DNA from: Sitta carolinensis
Taxonomy: Eukaryota > Chordata > Aves > Passeriformes > Sittidae
DNA length: 64,000 nucleotides
Assembly: GCA_032173965.1 (NCBI GenBank)
Contig: CM063288.1
Span: forward strand, 10,892,501-10,956,500
Direction of reading: 5' to 3'
Below the pieces are notes generated by a model that was given only the letters and a program-made list of their open reading frames with translations, was not told where the DNA came from and did not search any database. The position numbers and the translations under genes are program-made. Below, one piece after another: positions 1 to 13,596 of the stretch. Numbering within the stretch: position 1 is the first letter of the stretch; every line of letters starts with the position of its first letter.

Positions 1-529
1 TAAAAGTGGTCCTTTTTTTAGCATCTTTCAGTCTGTATAGTAGAGTTAGATCCTTAGCCAGCATAAATGAAATAAACTTAAGTACTAAAGAGCTGACTTT
101 CGTGGAGTAACCTCTGCTTTGCTCCAGTACAAACAGTTTCAATCTCCATAGAGTTTTCTGGGGTAGTTTCAGTAGTACCTCTAAGCTTTATATCTAAACT
201 TTAGCAAAAGGACAGAAGGAGGCTGTATGGTATGTAAAGTACATATGATTTCATAATCACAATACCTTTTGATTTTGATAAAGCATTTTAGATTCATGAC
301 ATCTGGGAACATTGCTCTCTCATAGTGTAGCAGAGAAATAATCCTTTCAAATCAACTCTGTTGGAGAGTGAAACATTTTTCACCAGCCTAGTTTAAAATC
401 ATATCTGAGCCTTTCTCTCCTGCTAACTGGTTCAGCACAAACAAACAGTGCACACAGGATGTAGCTGTGTCAGCAGTTTCCCTGGAATTTGCTGTACATT
501 TAAAATTATTTTCTAGTTTTTTGAGCAAG

Positions 530-561
530 TTTTTGTTTTGGTTTGGTTTGGTTTTTTTTTT
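530..561. repeat. Simple repeat, T/TTTGG-rich
   Basis: A low-complexity run of TTTTG and TTTGG units ends in a homopolymer of T. Similar TTTGG runs occur at 43494-43518 and 44318-44336. Confidence 0.8.
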
Positions 562-3500
562 ACATAGAAGGTAAAATGTGTAGTTGAATCACAAAGCTAG
601 ATAAAATATTGTGAGCCTGTGTTAGACTGAAGTCCTTTTCATCCAAGTAATGACTTTATCTGCTTATTATGGTAGAATTGAAGGAAGTGTGGGAAAGTAA
701 GACTGAAACACACTCGGGTGCCTATATTTCAGCATTGTGGGGGAGGCTGACCATTAATATGGGAATTAATAACCCTCCAAAGCCACCTTGTCTGAGCAGT
801 GGCAGTAGGAACTGGTAGTGCAAAATGCAGAGACTAATTCTGTTTCAGAGAAGCTAAAATTAAATGTTCGTTACAGCTTTATGTGCATACACTCTCAGCA
901 GGAGTAATTTTCATTCCCTTTAGGCAAACTCAGAAGAGGTGGAACGTTTAACAGCCTTGAGCTACCCAGTCTGTGTGCCATATGTACACAGCACTGAGCC
1001 ATGCCTGTGTTATCAGTCTTTAGAGTTTTCCTGAAAGGTGGAATCTGGCTGGTTACTAGCAATCCGTGTCCTTAGAAGCACTGGAGCAAAATGCTGATGT
1101 TCATAAGAAGGGGAAGGTCTGAAATTATATGCAAACAGAGAAGATCCATCATGCATTTTCACAGATGATAAAAGGCTGACGTTGGCACTCTGCTTATCAA
1201 ATAACTAGATTTATTGAAATAGCCTGTGCTCTTATTAAATAGTATGCTTTTCATGTTTTTGTTTTATTTAATTTTACTGAAGGTGTCTGGTTTTTTTCCA
1301 AACCTACTATTGCTGCTGTGCAAAACTGGCTAATTTAGAGCATTTCTTCTGTTAATGCTTAAAAACTGCAGTGTTCTCTTCTCACTGACATTGTGGGACC
1401 TCAGAGCAAAACCAGTCCCTGTCATGAAATCTGAGATTCCTGGAAAATAAATCAGAAAAAATAATGTAATAATTATAAGTTTGTTCCTTCCAAGATGATA
1501 ATGCTACACATTTCATTTAGCATAACCCTAGTGCTGTCAGCTATGCTCAAAAAATGGGTAGACTTGATCATTTTTAATCAGTAGAGAGAAATGAAATGCA
1601 GAAACAAAAGTGTTGCTAGCATGATATGACATCCCTGTGCTGAAAGGACCGTTCCTTTCCTAACTCAGGAAGGTATCACATTTTGTGTTTTTGTTCCCAG
1701 GGGAACAAGCTTCTGCTTTCCTCCTTTACTTAAAACATTTGTAAGATGGGAAGTGGAATATTAATAATTGAAAATGCAAGTTGCAGTAATGCCATTTGCA
1801 TAAGGATGTTTCTTGGCCCATGGAGGATATTCACTGTTTGTTGGAGAAAATATCAGCAGAGGAACTGTTAGAGCCTGATGGATCTAAAAGGCTACCTGGC
1901 AATAAATTTATTTCTCAAATTAATCCTAATGTGGTTCCCAAGACTGGAATTCTCTATTTGCAGCCCGCACTTTTTCCTGGAAGATATGATGCACTATCAA
2001 GAAATCAATATCCCCCAGTACTGGGTGTGGTGCCTGTAAGCAGATATTTAATATGGAATAAAGGGTGTTTTTTTTTTAAACAAAGGACACAGAGACAAGT
2101 CCTTCCTCCTACAGGATTCGTTTGTTGAAGTTTAACAGTTCCAGTGACCTTCACAGAGAAAATCCTTCTCCAAAAGCATTTTAACAATGAACTGTATGGA
2201 ACTCAGCAGCTGGGGTTAGGACTGATCGGACTCTGCTGATATTTTAACCTGTTGTTTAAAGAACTGTGGTTTTCTGTTTGGACCTTTTGGGTTGTTGTTT
2301 GTTAAGGTAGATGCTTATGCAGCAGAGCCATCCTTCCTTGCTGTTTGAATGCCAGTGATACTGAAACATTACTCATAAAGTGCGCATGCTGTTACGATTC
2401 GTGACTTTAACTCTTAGCATATTTATAGGCCTCATTTCCATTTTTTGTGGTCTCATTAATGGAGCAGCAATAATAAATTGAAAAGTTAATGGGGGATCAT
2501 TTCACCAACAGCAGAAGGTATTCATGAACTTGATACAATAGTTTAAAGGAAAATAACTTTTTAGTAGTGTAATTTTTTTAACCATTGCCCCTGGTTCTTT
2601 CCTTCTGAACATGTGGAACTGGGACAGTTTCTGGAAATGATTTCATGCAGACAACAATCTTCCTGGATATTTTGCATCAGAGATGCACCATTTTCAGAAA
2701 TTCCTTTGGGAGCACCTATTCTGTAAGTGAAGAATGAGCAGACTTTTCTGTAGTCATGGTGGTAGAGGCAGAAACCCAGGAAGCACCTTTTGTCTATGTG
2801 AGTTAATGAACTTCATCAATAAGAGTGAAAAAGTGGTTCTTCTTGTATGAAGTGAGCGTTTCACATCCCGTTGTGAAATACTTGGGGATAGTGTTAAGAT
2901 GTGGTCTCACAAGGGACTTCAGTTCCCCAACAGACAAGGGAATTGTACTTTAGGGTCCCTTGGGGGCACTGTATCTCATTTTGTCCGCTGGTAAAGTTGA
3001 GGGGTTTGAGCTAATGGAAACAGCTGGGTTTTAAGGCTTGGTCAGTTAGTATCTGTGGAGAGTTAGTGTCTCCTAAGGGAGAGAAGTTACACTGTGGAGC
3101 AATCGTTCAGCTGGAAATAAACAGTACCAGACACCATCCAGGACCTTCCCCAGTGCCACGTTGCTGAAGACCTCTGTGCTGAAATTAATTACAGATGTAA
3201 AGACATTTCTATATGCATGCTCAGAAGTTGAAGGTTAAAGTTTATAATACATTTGAAGTAAATTTGCATTCTGGCCCCTGGTACAGAGCATCTGTTTGAG
3301 TCTTTTGCTGCTTAGTTCTATAAAGTCTGTTCCCAGTGAGTTTTCATCTCTCTGAGTACATTCATTAAGCCTTTTCGGACTTAGCTTACCCACAAATATA
3401 GAAGAAGCTTTGAAGTGGATTGGCAACTTTTCACTACCTTTCTTTCTTTTGTTTTGCTAAATAGTAAGTTTAAAGGTACTAGAGTAGGTCAAGAATTGCA

Positions 3501-3858
3501 TGCTTAAAATGTTTCTTTCCTGCAAGAAAAGAGATTGGCATTTAAATGTGCCATTCAAGCTAATCATCTCATAATCAGTTTACTGACCTAGAAACTTAAT
3601 CTAGTCCTGTGAGTTCAAGTATATGCAACTGTTTTTTAGAAAACAGAAAAAATATTATTTTCAAATGAGGCATGTGATTGGTCTAATTCTCTCTTTTTTT
3701 GTAGATACCATTATTTTGAAATTTACTTCTGTGAGGTGCTGTTATCTTGCTTCTGTGCAGGCAAACTGTGAGCCCTAGCCCCCTAAACTAAGCAGAGGGT
3801 GACCAAGTAGATATGAAAATGGACAGATAAATACCAATGCAGGCCCATTTGAAACAAG

Positions 3859-3875
3859 AAAAAAAAAAAAAAAAA
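3859..3875. repeat. Poly-A tract
   Basis: A run of 17 A residues. No retrotransposed body with a target-site duplication is recognisable upstream, so it is listed only as a simple repeat. Confidence 0.85.
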
Positions 3876-6800
3876 GACAAAAAAGGGAAGATTATCTGTC
3901 TAGCCTTATTGGCAAATGATCAGAAAAGTGACTGAAAGCATTATATTGCATTTTTTCCTGCTTAGGGTTTGATAAAAAACTCACTAAAATAATTGGTAAA
4001 CTTTCCATGATGTTCTTGATTTTGGGCTGGGATGCCTGATCAACACTAACTCTGTCTCCCTGCAACAAATTGCTAAGTCCCTCAAGCAAATAAAGATATT
4101 GTCAACAACCAGCACTATCAATACTACTTGGCACTGGCAAAGCAAACTCATCTGTTGTTGGTAAAATGACTCCTCAACATGTAGACAGGAAAGCACTTGC
4201 TTTGAATATGGGTATGGATATAACCCAATCATGTGGCACGGAACCCCATATGTTCAATAAAGAGTTATTTTTAGATAGACAAGTGACCTTGAAGTGCTTT
4301 TAACTTCTGCATCATCACCTTTTAAACTTCGTACTCTGTAGCTTTAGTTCAGTTGTATTTAATTTTTCCCCCGTTTTTTTAATGTCTTATCTTTAAAGTT
4401 CCCTGTGTTCAGATTTGGTTTGGGAATGGAGGTGGAGCACAGCTGGTGGAGTGAAGGAGCAGGGAGTGAGATCTTTTTAAAGCAGCTAAACTTGTAGCCA
4501 GAGAAGATACTGCATTTATAATGTTCCCATTCTTCTCAATACTTAACAAGAAAAATGATTGTGTGTGTGTGACGTGAATATTCAGCACAGAGCTTTGGTA
4601 GCTGACCGCTCTCTTTTCACAGCCATCCAACCGCACACACATTCCTAAGGGATTACCTCACTGCCAGCGCTCCTCAAAGTGTGGGATACGCCGGAGCCGA
4701 CCAATTGCAAAGCTCCTTTCTGCCTGCTGCGGTGCTGGTTTTAGGCAATGACCTTTAAAACCACAAATCTAACCCTATGTCTACCCCCAAAAAGATTTTT
4801 CATTTGTTAGCTAAATGGGAGAGCTGCAGGGCGTGGAAATAGGTTAGAGTCTGTAGGTTACACGTAGAAATTCCTTTCCAAGCTTTCCACTCCCCTTTGG
4901 CTCCAAACACTCAATAACTTTCCAGCCAGAGAATGTTTGTCCCTTCCTTCTCCCTCTCTTTTTTTGGTGTTCTTCCCTTGTTTTGCATATTCTGACAGCA
5001 CTGTTTACTTCAGCCTGCAGCTCCCACTGCTTTGTGTGCTTTCTCTGTCTCACAATTGCATAAATAAATCACTAAAGAAAATTTGCATTTGATGGGAATT
5101 TTTAGCTGATATTAAGTTTTATGGGAGGAACATAATATATGTGAGTTGGCTTAATTAAACTGAATTGTCATTTGCTACACGGAGGTCTTTATCTGTACAA
5201 GACTATTTTTGCCTTTCATATTTTTTGCTATTAAACATGCCAGTGGATTTGAAAACGCAAGGATGACAGGTCTCAGAAAAGTATCATCTCTCTTGTAGCA
5301 AAATATCTGCTTAAGCCAAGTGAAGCAAATCAGCATCATCACAGGGCTGAACAGTTAATTTATGCCATGAATTTCTAAATGCCAGGGGATGGAATCTGAG
5401 GCCCATATATGTTGTAGCACCCTCTAGTCGCCCTGTTGGTGACTTGACTCACACTAGAGGAGAGATAGAGCCTGGCACAATGGTTTAGATCAAGGGAAAT
5501 TTGACTAAAGGTTTGTCCAGGGTTTCTGTGCCCTGATAACCTACATAGGTTGAAAGTGGCTTCCTTGCCCCTCCCAAGCAGTGGCGTGTGCCCCGGAGCA
5601 CTGCTGGATTTGGCTTTTGTGAGTGCAAGGTTTCTGGTGGGGCTGGGTTTCAGGGGGCACAGCCCTCACACACTGCCCCTTCCACCACACAGGCTGAGGT
5701 TTTAACACCTGCAGGGCAGTGGGGAGCACACAGGAAATTCATCAGCTGCTGCAGGTTTGTTTCAGAGACATGAGGAACCAGCCTCCCAGTTCCCATTTTC
5801 ACCCTCTTCTTAAATATCTGAATTGAAGGGAAAGGTGGAAATGCCATTTTACCAGGGAAATGCCATTTACACACACCCAATTAGAGTGTGTTTTAATCCA
5901 TCCCTCTGCCCAGGAACTTGGTCCGTTATATTTATTCTTCCATGAGAATCAGGAAAGGTGTGAGCCTTCTGCAGGATCCCCAGATATGGCTTCACAATGC
6001 ATAGGTTCTTGGGAGGGCTCCATACGTGTTCTGACTTTTTGATTGTTTCTCTGGAACAAGGCTGGCAAGGTGTAGCTCAAGATTGTCACACTGATTAATA
6101 CTAATAATATTGGTGCAGCTCCCCAAAGTGCATGAGGGACTGATCGAAGTACTATTTCAAATTTATTTATTTTTCAGGCTAAAGATTTCCACACTTGCAC
6201 AAATCTTTGCTGTCATTTTCCATGCAAGGGGTCTGCGGGCCCCTGAGACTGATACTGCATCTGCTCCTCTGCAAAGACAAAGATAAACTGGTTCCTGGTG
6301 TGTTGTTCTTTCCCTTACTCTTCAGCATAAGAACAAGCAATAAGAATGCATTTTAGATGTTAATGAAATTAATGAAAGCCAGATCTCAGAAACAGCTGAG
6401 ATTGTTGACTGTCTCAGGCAGATTTTTACTTCATTTCAATTACAGATGAGCCAGAACCAAACCCCTGATTAGAATTGCTCTAAATTTTGGATCCACATCT
6501 CTCAGCTTTGCAGTTTTGACCAGTTTCCAGTGTTTAATTTTCTTCCTGTTTTATTTTTCCTTCTGGTTTTACGCCAGGTGTTTTAATGTTTTCATTTTGT
6601 CTCTGTGAAAGACTGGCCTCATGAAGGACATGAGCCGTGCTGCCATAAGTCCCACTGGGGCTGCAGAGGCATAATTTGGTTTCAGTATCTGCCTGTACAC
6701 TCTGGGAGAGCTTGCACTGGACTTGGGGCTGAGAAGCATTTCTGTGCCATCTCGGCAGGCAGGTGGCTGCCCCTGCTGCCATCCTGGCAGCTCAGCAAGG

Positions 6801-7007
6801 CACAGTTCCTGGGAAGTCCTAAATGGCAAATGTCTTTCTCACTGGCCTGAAATGGCTGTGGCTCTTGGCAAGTCCCCCACTGCAGAATCTTACTGATGGT
6901 TTGTTACCATGCCTTCACCCATAGCTCCAGACCACCCCATTGACAGTGCTGTGTTCTCAGTCTGCACATATATATAAATTCCATCGTGAATTTATACACT
7001 GGTATTT

Positions 7008-7024
7008 AAAAAAAAAAAAAAAAA
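7008..7024. repeat. Poly-A tract
   Basis: A run of 17 A residues. The preceding 300 bases (GC-richer, 6600-6900) do not look like a recognisable processed transcript. Confidence 0.85.
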
Positions 7025-8454
7025 GCCTCCTGGAGACAGTGTATTAATAATGAACAAATTCCTTTTTATGTCTCCTGGATATAAGGGGGACTTCAAGCCT
7101 CTCCCTAGGGGGAGAGAATGGTCTGAACAATCCAGTTAGAAACCTCAGAGGCAGCAAGCACACAGGAAAGGCTGGTTTATTATCCTTGTTCTTTCATTGC
7201 TGTACTCAAATCCCAGGAACAGCGTTACTTTGGGTCCACAGGTATTCTGCAGTGCATTTTTAGGGGAGATTGAGAAGAACACCTGATCATAATAGTTTTA
7301 AAAACATTGATAAAAAAGGAAGAGAAAAAAATAATCTACATTAAATGCTTCAGTGCTTCATTTACACAATATAATAAAAAGCAAATTTGTGATTCAAGTA
7401 ATGATTGCAGGTTATTAAACTGGTCTTTAAAGGCTTCATAAATGAAAGTCTTTTAATAAATTACGAACATGGATGATAATGCTCTTGGAAATAGAGACAA
7501 TCTTTATTAAGATTGGCACATTTGTTCTCCACCCACTCACTTCCCTGTTGCTTTACTTGGTCCCTGGATCACTGTCACAAAACTATGCCAGTGGGACAAA
7601 GCTTGAGTTGGGATACTACATGGGAAAGCACCACCTTCCATGGCTGCCAGGGCCTGGAGAGCACAACATCTTGGGAGGAGGCTGCAAAGGCATGGATTTG
7701 CTCTGGTCAGAGGTCGTGGGGCAGCTGAAGGAGGTGGGAGCCAAATTCATCACCAGATGGTTTCCATCTCTGTGTCTGAGAGCTCTCCTCTGCCATTGTT
7801 GAAAGACTGAGCAGAGCACTCACCAGAGTTGCTCTCCCCAGGCATCTGTTCAGTTGGGAATTTGGCAGCTGGTGATGGGTGCAGGCGTGGGACTGAAGGG
7901 AAGAGGAGGCCTGGGCTTCATCAGGGTCTGATTCAGAGCACGGTAACATCAGTGGGTGCTTTCTCACTGGCCTGAAGAATCCAGCCTCGACAGTGCCTGA
8001 GTGAGGAACTTTGGCAATTATTTCACTGCTTCTTTATGTTTTCAAGGGTCTGTTCTGATTGCATCAGATTGGGACTTACTGACCCAGAGAAGAGGTGGCA
8101 GAGGGAGAGGCAGAGCTGAGGCAGGCAACAGACAATAGAGCCTTCCTTCCCTTGACCAGTAACAAACCATTCTGGTGTAAAGGAAACTGTTCCTGCAGGT
8201 ACTACCTTTTGATTAGATATCCGAGAATGATAAAAACTTCCTGTCATGAGGGTTAGCATATGAGACAGCCCTGCCCAGCTGCAGTTTTGGGTAACTTAAT
8301 TTCACCTGCTAAACTCGTCTCCTCATAGAGTGGAATATTCTGCCCTATTTTGCCTAAATTATTAAAGACTGATGAGGTCTCCAACGTAGAAGTTACTGCA
8401 TTTCAGTGATGGATGAGTTGATTCTTCTGTGGATATAGTAATCAAGGCATTTTT

Positions 8455-8505
8455 CAGCATCTTCGACATGAAAGGCACGATATAAATGTGAAATATTATT
8501 TTGTG
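8455..8505 (+). mobile_element. Possible ancient LINE 3' tail (L2/L3-like)
   Basis: The segment around ATGAAAGGCACGATATAAA followed by an AAATATTATT tail resembles the well-known 3' end of very old amniote LINEs (consensus of the kind ATGAAAGGCGCTATATAAA with an ATTATT tail). The resemblance is from memory and only about 45 bases are clear, so family assignment is uncertain. Confidence 0.4.
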
Positions 8506-9966
8506 CCATACAGCTGCTCAAATCTCAAATACCCATTATGTCTCGGTAATACAGACAGTGTTTAAGACTGTTAAATTAAACTATTAAAGCCTATAGAAAA
8601 AACAGAGATGACAGAGTGCAAATTAAATCTGAATTATCATTAAATTGCTGTGCCAGTAGTTTTCAAACATATTCATAGTGACCTGGAAGAGAGCAGGGGG
8701 AGTGGAATGACATTCACACCTCCTAATTGGAGTCATTATCCATTCTTTGTTATCATGCTACCCACAACAAGGGCATGGCTGGGACACCAGTGACTTGGGA
8801 GCACAGGGATGCCTGCAGACCACAAGGGATGTTTTGAATGTCCTGCCATCTCTCTGATTTAAAGCCAGGGCACGGCCAGGCAGTCACTTGTCAGATAGAT
8901 AGTTTTTAAAGGCAGTAAATGCCTGCAGGCTCTTTTCTGTTCATGGTGACTGAGGCGGGGGTTGGGAGAAAAGGGGGGCATGGTGCATGGCTGGATTGTG
9001 CTCCTGAAAGATGTCAGTGTCCCGAGGACAGGGTGTTCCTTCTTTTCTTCTTCTCTTCCCTGCTAACAACCCATGCTCACTGAGGGCCTTGGTGGACCAG
9101 GGGTTTGTAATAGAGTCTATGGGCCTTCCTGGAATATCAGATAGAAAAGGAGTTTTTTAAGTTACCTAAATGATCTGCCTGTCAAAACATGAGTGCACAT
9201 GATAATGTGTTCTCAAGTACTTTGTCTGGTCCATTTCTATCCAGTTGCAAGTGATGAAATTTTCAGAACTTCCTTTGGAAGTTTATCTCTGCTCCATTCT
9301 CTAATAAACACTCCACAGTGCATTTTCAAATTAAGATTTTGCCTTTGTTTTCCTCAAGTCGTTACTCACGATGGTATCTCTGTGTACCTCAAAAAATCCT
9401 TTTCCATCCTTAATCTTTACAAGCTTGCAGGCATGTAGATATCTGTTTATTGTGAGTAACCTGGTGCCAGTCCATCAGTTTGCTTCTTGGAGGACTTTAT
9501 GACAGCAGAAAATGATTAATTTTCATAGCAGACACAGCCTTTAATCTGCAGAAAAGGAAACAAACTTTCCCGCTCTCCTTTGCTGATTGAATCTGGAAAT
9601 GAATGAATGATACCTGACTCAAATGTGTTTCTAAACTAGTTTTCATTAAATATAATCAGTCCGTGTTGATAATCAGAAGTGTCTTGAAGATTGGCCTATG
9701 TATGTATATAGTACTAAAGTCAGAATGAGCTTAGTGATCGATATTCATTCAATGTCTTAATCTGCTCAACAGTATTAAATGGATTGCCCCAATGTCCTTG
9801 CAGAGCAGGGAAATAATGTAACTCTTGAGCAGGAATATTAAAGTAGAGAGGATAAATGTGGTGTCCAAAATATTGCCAAGCAGCTCCTCACTTGTATCTT
9901 TGTGTCCATCATCTAGCTGTTTGTTGACATAAACCAATGCAGTTACAGCTGTGGAAAACTCCCAAG

Positions 9967-9971
9967 GATGG
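9967..9971. repeat. Target-site duplication, left copy (GATGG)
   Basis: Five bases immediately before the TG end of the solo LTR. They match 11206-11210 exactly. Confidence 0.85.
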
Positions 9972-10070
9972 TGTCATGGTTTGACGCTGACACAAGGCCA
10001 GTGCCCCCATGAAGATATACTGTCCCTGGTGTTTGCTGTGAGATGTGACCAAAAACAGAGCAAAACAGTA

Positions 10071-10089
10071 CCCCCCCCCCCCCCCCCCC
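10071..10089. repeat. Poly-C tract inside the LTR
   Basis: A run of 19 C residues about 100 bases from the left LTR end. Its length in the assembly may be unreliable because homopolymers are error-prone. Confidence 0.9.
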
Positions 10090-10839
10090 AGTTCTCAACA
10101 CAATAAAACAAACTAAAAATTCCCAATCAAGTTACCACCTTTCAGATAATTAATTTTTAATTCATTATTACCCTTCTGATAATCAGTATTTAGTTCATTA
10201 AGGAGAGATAGGAGTCCTTCTTGCACCATATCGTGACTTCTTTCATGTTTAGTGCTCTCACCACTGTGCATGGACCAGAACTGTTTCTAGGGTTTCTCTT
10301 TTTAAAGATGCTTTGGTTAGTTCCAAAAAAACGACAGCTTCTCAAATTCTTGGGACACCAGTCCCTCCCAATTTCACCCCCTGGGGCCGAGGGGCCTTGA
10401 GAACAGAGATCTTCCTCTCATCTCTGTTCACACTACTCTTCTACTGTCCACTTTTGGCTCCAAGCCAATGCTTTTCCCCAGATGCAGTCTCTGCGTCACA
10501 GAAAAGAAATGAGTCCGTCCATGGCTATACAAGAAAAGTCCAGCCAAAGGCCACTCTATCATCTCCTCCCACCTAGGATTCTTTTCAGCATTCTCTGACA
10601 ATCTTCTACTTGCACGAACTTTCATTACCTTTGCTCAGTTCTCTATTTTTCTTCTTTAAATTCTGCAGGATTAGCATTTATAAAGTTTCTATCATCTACG
10701 AAGAGGGTTAAAACCTTGGACTGTGCCTGCCCAGAACTCCTACAGCAAGTTGCCGGCACCTCTCGCGCCTCCTCTTCTTCACTCCTTTGGCCGTGCTGCC
10801 CGGCTGTCGATATCAAATTTCAAGATGGCACAGGCACAG

Positions 10840-10863
10840 TCTCTCTCTCTCTCTCTCTCTCTC
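10840..10863. repeat. CT microsatellite inside the LTR
   Basis: About twelve CT dinucleotide units, within the GC-rich part of the solo LTR. Confidence 0.9.
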
Positions 10864-11205
10864 CAGGGGGGGAAGGAGGCTGCCTGATGCCTCTCAAGGT
10901 TCTTGTATTCTCTCCACCCTTCCATCCTGCAGGATCTTCCTCTCCCCCTCTGTGCCCAAGGCTCCTACCTCGCCCAGGCCGCATGGCTTCCCCTCCCCGC
11001 CCAGCTGGGCAGGGGAGACCTGACCACCCTCACAGAGCGGAACCAAGAGGGAGTTCTCCTGGGAGCCCTCTGCTTTTAACCCCCTGTGTTCTCAGAGGCG
11101 AATCCTTGTCCTCAGTGGCCACACCAAGTGCCAATATTCAAACCTGAGCACTCATTAGTTTGACCACTAAATCCAAAAAACTCACTTCCTTTTCAAACCA
11201 CCACA

Positions 11206-11210
11206 GATGG
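11206..11210. repeat. Target-site duplication, right copy (GATGG)
   Basis: Five bases immediately after the CA end of the solo LTR, identical to 9967-9971. The match fails at the sixth base on either side, fixing the duplication at 5 bp. Confidence 0.85.
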
Positions 11211-13592
11211 CCAAGAAAATCCAACACTGACAAAATTGAAGGAAACATCTCAATGTGGCTCCTCTGTATGTACTGTTGTATTCACAAATCTCTCAACTAC
11301 TGTCTCCAGTGGCTAAGTTGGGACTAAGCCCAAGTGCGCACACAACCTTAGTTCTGAGTGTAGTTTGTTTGTTGTCTGGGTGTTTTATTAGTTATTGGGC
11401 TTCTCTTCAAATGGTAGGAACACTGATCTTTATCCTTAGGTCCATTCCTTGCTTTACTGTTAAAATATATTTCCTGTTTCCAGCATGGGATGGAGCCTCT
11501 ATCCATGAGAAGTTAAACTCAAATATGCAAGTCATTTTACAAACTGCTGCACTATAAAAATCATACTAATTTTATATACATATACAGTTATCTCAGTAAT
11601 GGCTTAAGATCTGTGTTCCTCCGTGGACTTACCATAGGAGATCTCTTCAATTTCCCTGCTGCAAAATGAGAGGGTAACTAACAGTGTATTTAATTTAGTT
11701 ATTTGAGGCCAAGACTGCTACGGGACATTTCTCTGTGACTATGTCTTCTGGGGAGATTTGAATGAATGACCAAGGAGAATCTGAATCATCCAGTCATGCA
11801 AATTAAGCCATTTCAATAATATGAGGGCTACTTTTCCTGATCCATAGTAATTGATGAGGCTCATTATATGTTAATATCACTCCTTTTTTTTAATCTTACA
11901 TGTAATTCACTACAGTGTTTCAATGTGAAGGTATAATTAAGATTCAGATGGCAATTTCATTCTAGACTGCTCTCTGCAGTTGCTTTAATAAAAATTAGAG
12001 CTTGGGATGCTATTTTCTCTTTTTGATACTTCAGATATAAATCCATTCAGCCATTGCTGAATTTTCTAATTGTGAAAAAACGCAAAGTACTACCACTTCC
12101 AGGCAAGCACTGCTTCTCTTCCCCCTTTGCATGGTTCAGTGCCCCTGCTGAAGTTCTTGTGTTCAGTGCAGCAGCCAGGACTCAGTTCCTAAATGCTCAG
12201 AAACTCTGACTTTCATGTAAGCCGTACCCAGATCCTCCACCCACAACTTAATGTTAATTACCAATGCCCATGGTACTTGTGGTACAGCAGCCAGCTACTC
12301 CAAGAGCTGCTCCACCAAGCTGCTGGGGGGGAAGTGTGTATGTGAACCTTCATGAAATTTCACTGGTATTTTATTTTACATCTCAAGGGCTTATGTTGGG
12401 CTTCAAGTGGGCAAAAATCCTTTGCAGTGGGGGCAGGAGAGCCACATGTGTGTCTGTGTCCTCAAGGTGTGTCATTGCTTTGTGCTGATCCTTGTCTTTA
12501 CCAACAGGCTCTGCCTGTATGTGGGATTTGATTGCTGCCTACCAGCTGACTACACACATGAGCTTATGGTGGGGATGCAGCTCCTTGTTGACAGAATTGC
12601 TCTGGAATGTAGCATATGAAAAGAGCAAACCAAAATGTTTCTGTAATATCATGTGAGGAAAGACAAATGTGGGTGTACATGAAAAGATCCCAGCAAGCCT
12701 GCTGACATGGGCAGGGAGAGGGAGAGGTGGGAGTTTCTGTGCTTTTCTAAAGAGAGTAAAATAGTCACCACCTAGTAGTGGGAATTTCTGAAGTGGATGG
12801 CAAAATCTCATCTTTTTTTATAGCAACCGTTTTTTTCGAAGTGACCATTTTGTTGCTGTTTTGTGTAGGCTGACATCAGGTGCTTTGTGAACCTGCTTCA
12901 GAGGTTTTCTTTGCTTGGTGCTTGAGGAGGATGGGAGTCTGTGTTTCTGGAGTGAGCTGGTGCCTGGCAGGGCACACCAGGTCATTCCTCTGCCAGAAGG
13001 GAGATGTGGATTTTACAGTGCTCTCAGTGTGAGTTCCCGTGGGGTTCATGGACTGGAACATACAGAAATTATCCCACCAAAGCCAGGCAGCCTTCCTGGG
13101 GGTAGAAGAGCAGAAGGGGAGAGGCTGCTGGTGGAGTAGCCACTAGGGTGGAGAGGGGGGCAAAACCCCACCTGTGCCTCAATGCTGGAGTGGATGAGTT
13201 TTTCAGTGTTTTTCAGTGAGATAAGTGCTGGGGGGGGGGTTGGATTCTGTAAGAGCCAGAGTGACCTTCACCCTGCTCTACAGTGAGGAGCACCAAGCAA
13301 AATCTATGAGTGGCTTTGTGACTCAGATTCCCCTCCTGTAAGTTGGAGGAGATCTTTCCCAAAGATGCAGTAAAGATTATTAGGGTTACACTGGTGCTGT
13401 GGTGAGGGACCATGTGAGTTCTCTAGAGAGAGAGCATTCTATCTGACAGCTGCTTTAAAGATGTAAAAAGAGATGCAAATATTTGGCTTCACTTTGCAGC
13501 ATGTTGAAAAGAAGCACTTGTCTTTCGAGAAGGGAATTTATGGCAGTGTTGTAGTTCTGAGGCACTGCAAGTGGTGAGGGTCCTGTTCTTCC
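11211..13592. other. Non-coding region between two solo LTRs
   Basis: No exon or RNA gene is recognisable here. Short open frames such as the one at 11255-11557 have no domain or splice context. A 10-base G run sits at 13230-13239. Confidence 0.65.
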
Positions 13593-13596
13593 TGGG

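Larger units (their letters stand above)
1..9966. other. Non-coding region (intron or upstream intergenic)
   Basis: No exon that I can recognise lies in this stretch on either strand. The open frames are short (up to about 110 codons), have no family resemblance and overlap one another freely, as expected by chance in AT-rich DNA. It contains poly-A and T-rich simple repeats, a probable old LINE tail near 8455-8505, a short 13-bp direct repeat (5837-5849 and 5856-5868, period 19) and a small CpG cluster around 4610-4735. Because SEMA5B begins downstream on the + strand, this may be its 5' intron or the DNA between it and the next gene. The sequence alone does not decide. Confidence 0.7.
9972..11205. 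mobile_element. Solo LTR of an endogenous retrovirus
   Basis: A 1,234-bp element starts TGTCATGGTTTGA and ends TTTCAAACCACCACA, so its termini form an imperfect inverted repeat with the canonical TG...CA ends. It is bracketed by a perfect 5-bp target-site duplication, GATGG, at 9967-9971 and 11206-11210. No gag, pol or env remnant is present and there is only one LTR, so it is a solo LTR left by recombination between two LTRs. Inside are a 19-base C run (10071-10089), a CT microsatellite (10840-10863), an AATAAA near 10103, and a GC- and CpG-richer segment (about 10730-11110). LTRs with this TGTCATGG start are, to my knowledge, common in passerine birds, and a 5-bp duplication is more typical of ERVL-type than of 6-bp ERVK-type insertions. 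I could not decide its transcriptional strand. Intact duplications suggest a fairly young insertion. Confidence 0.87.

Noticed and set aside
1796..2128. 110-codon plus-strand open frame with a protein-like first half
   Set aside because: No recognisable family. It ends in a T-run-encoded FFF stretch, and I saw no convincing splice acceptor or donor framing it.
10716..11147. 143-codon open frame in the GC-rich region near 11 kb
   Set aside because: Lies wholly inside the solo LTR and includes a translated CT microsatellite (a serine-leucine run). Not a gene.
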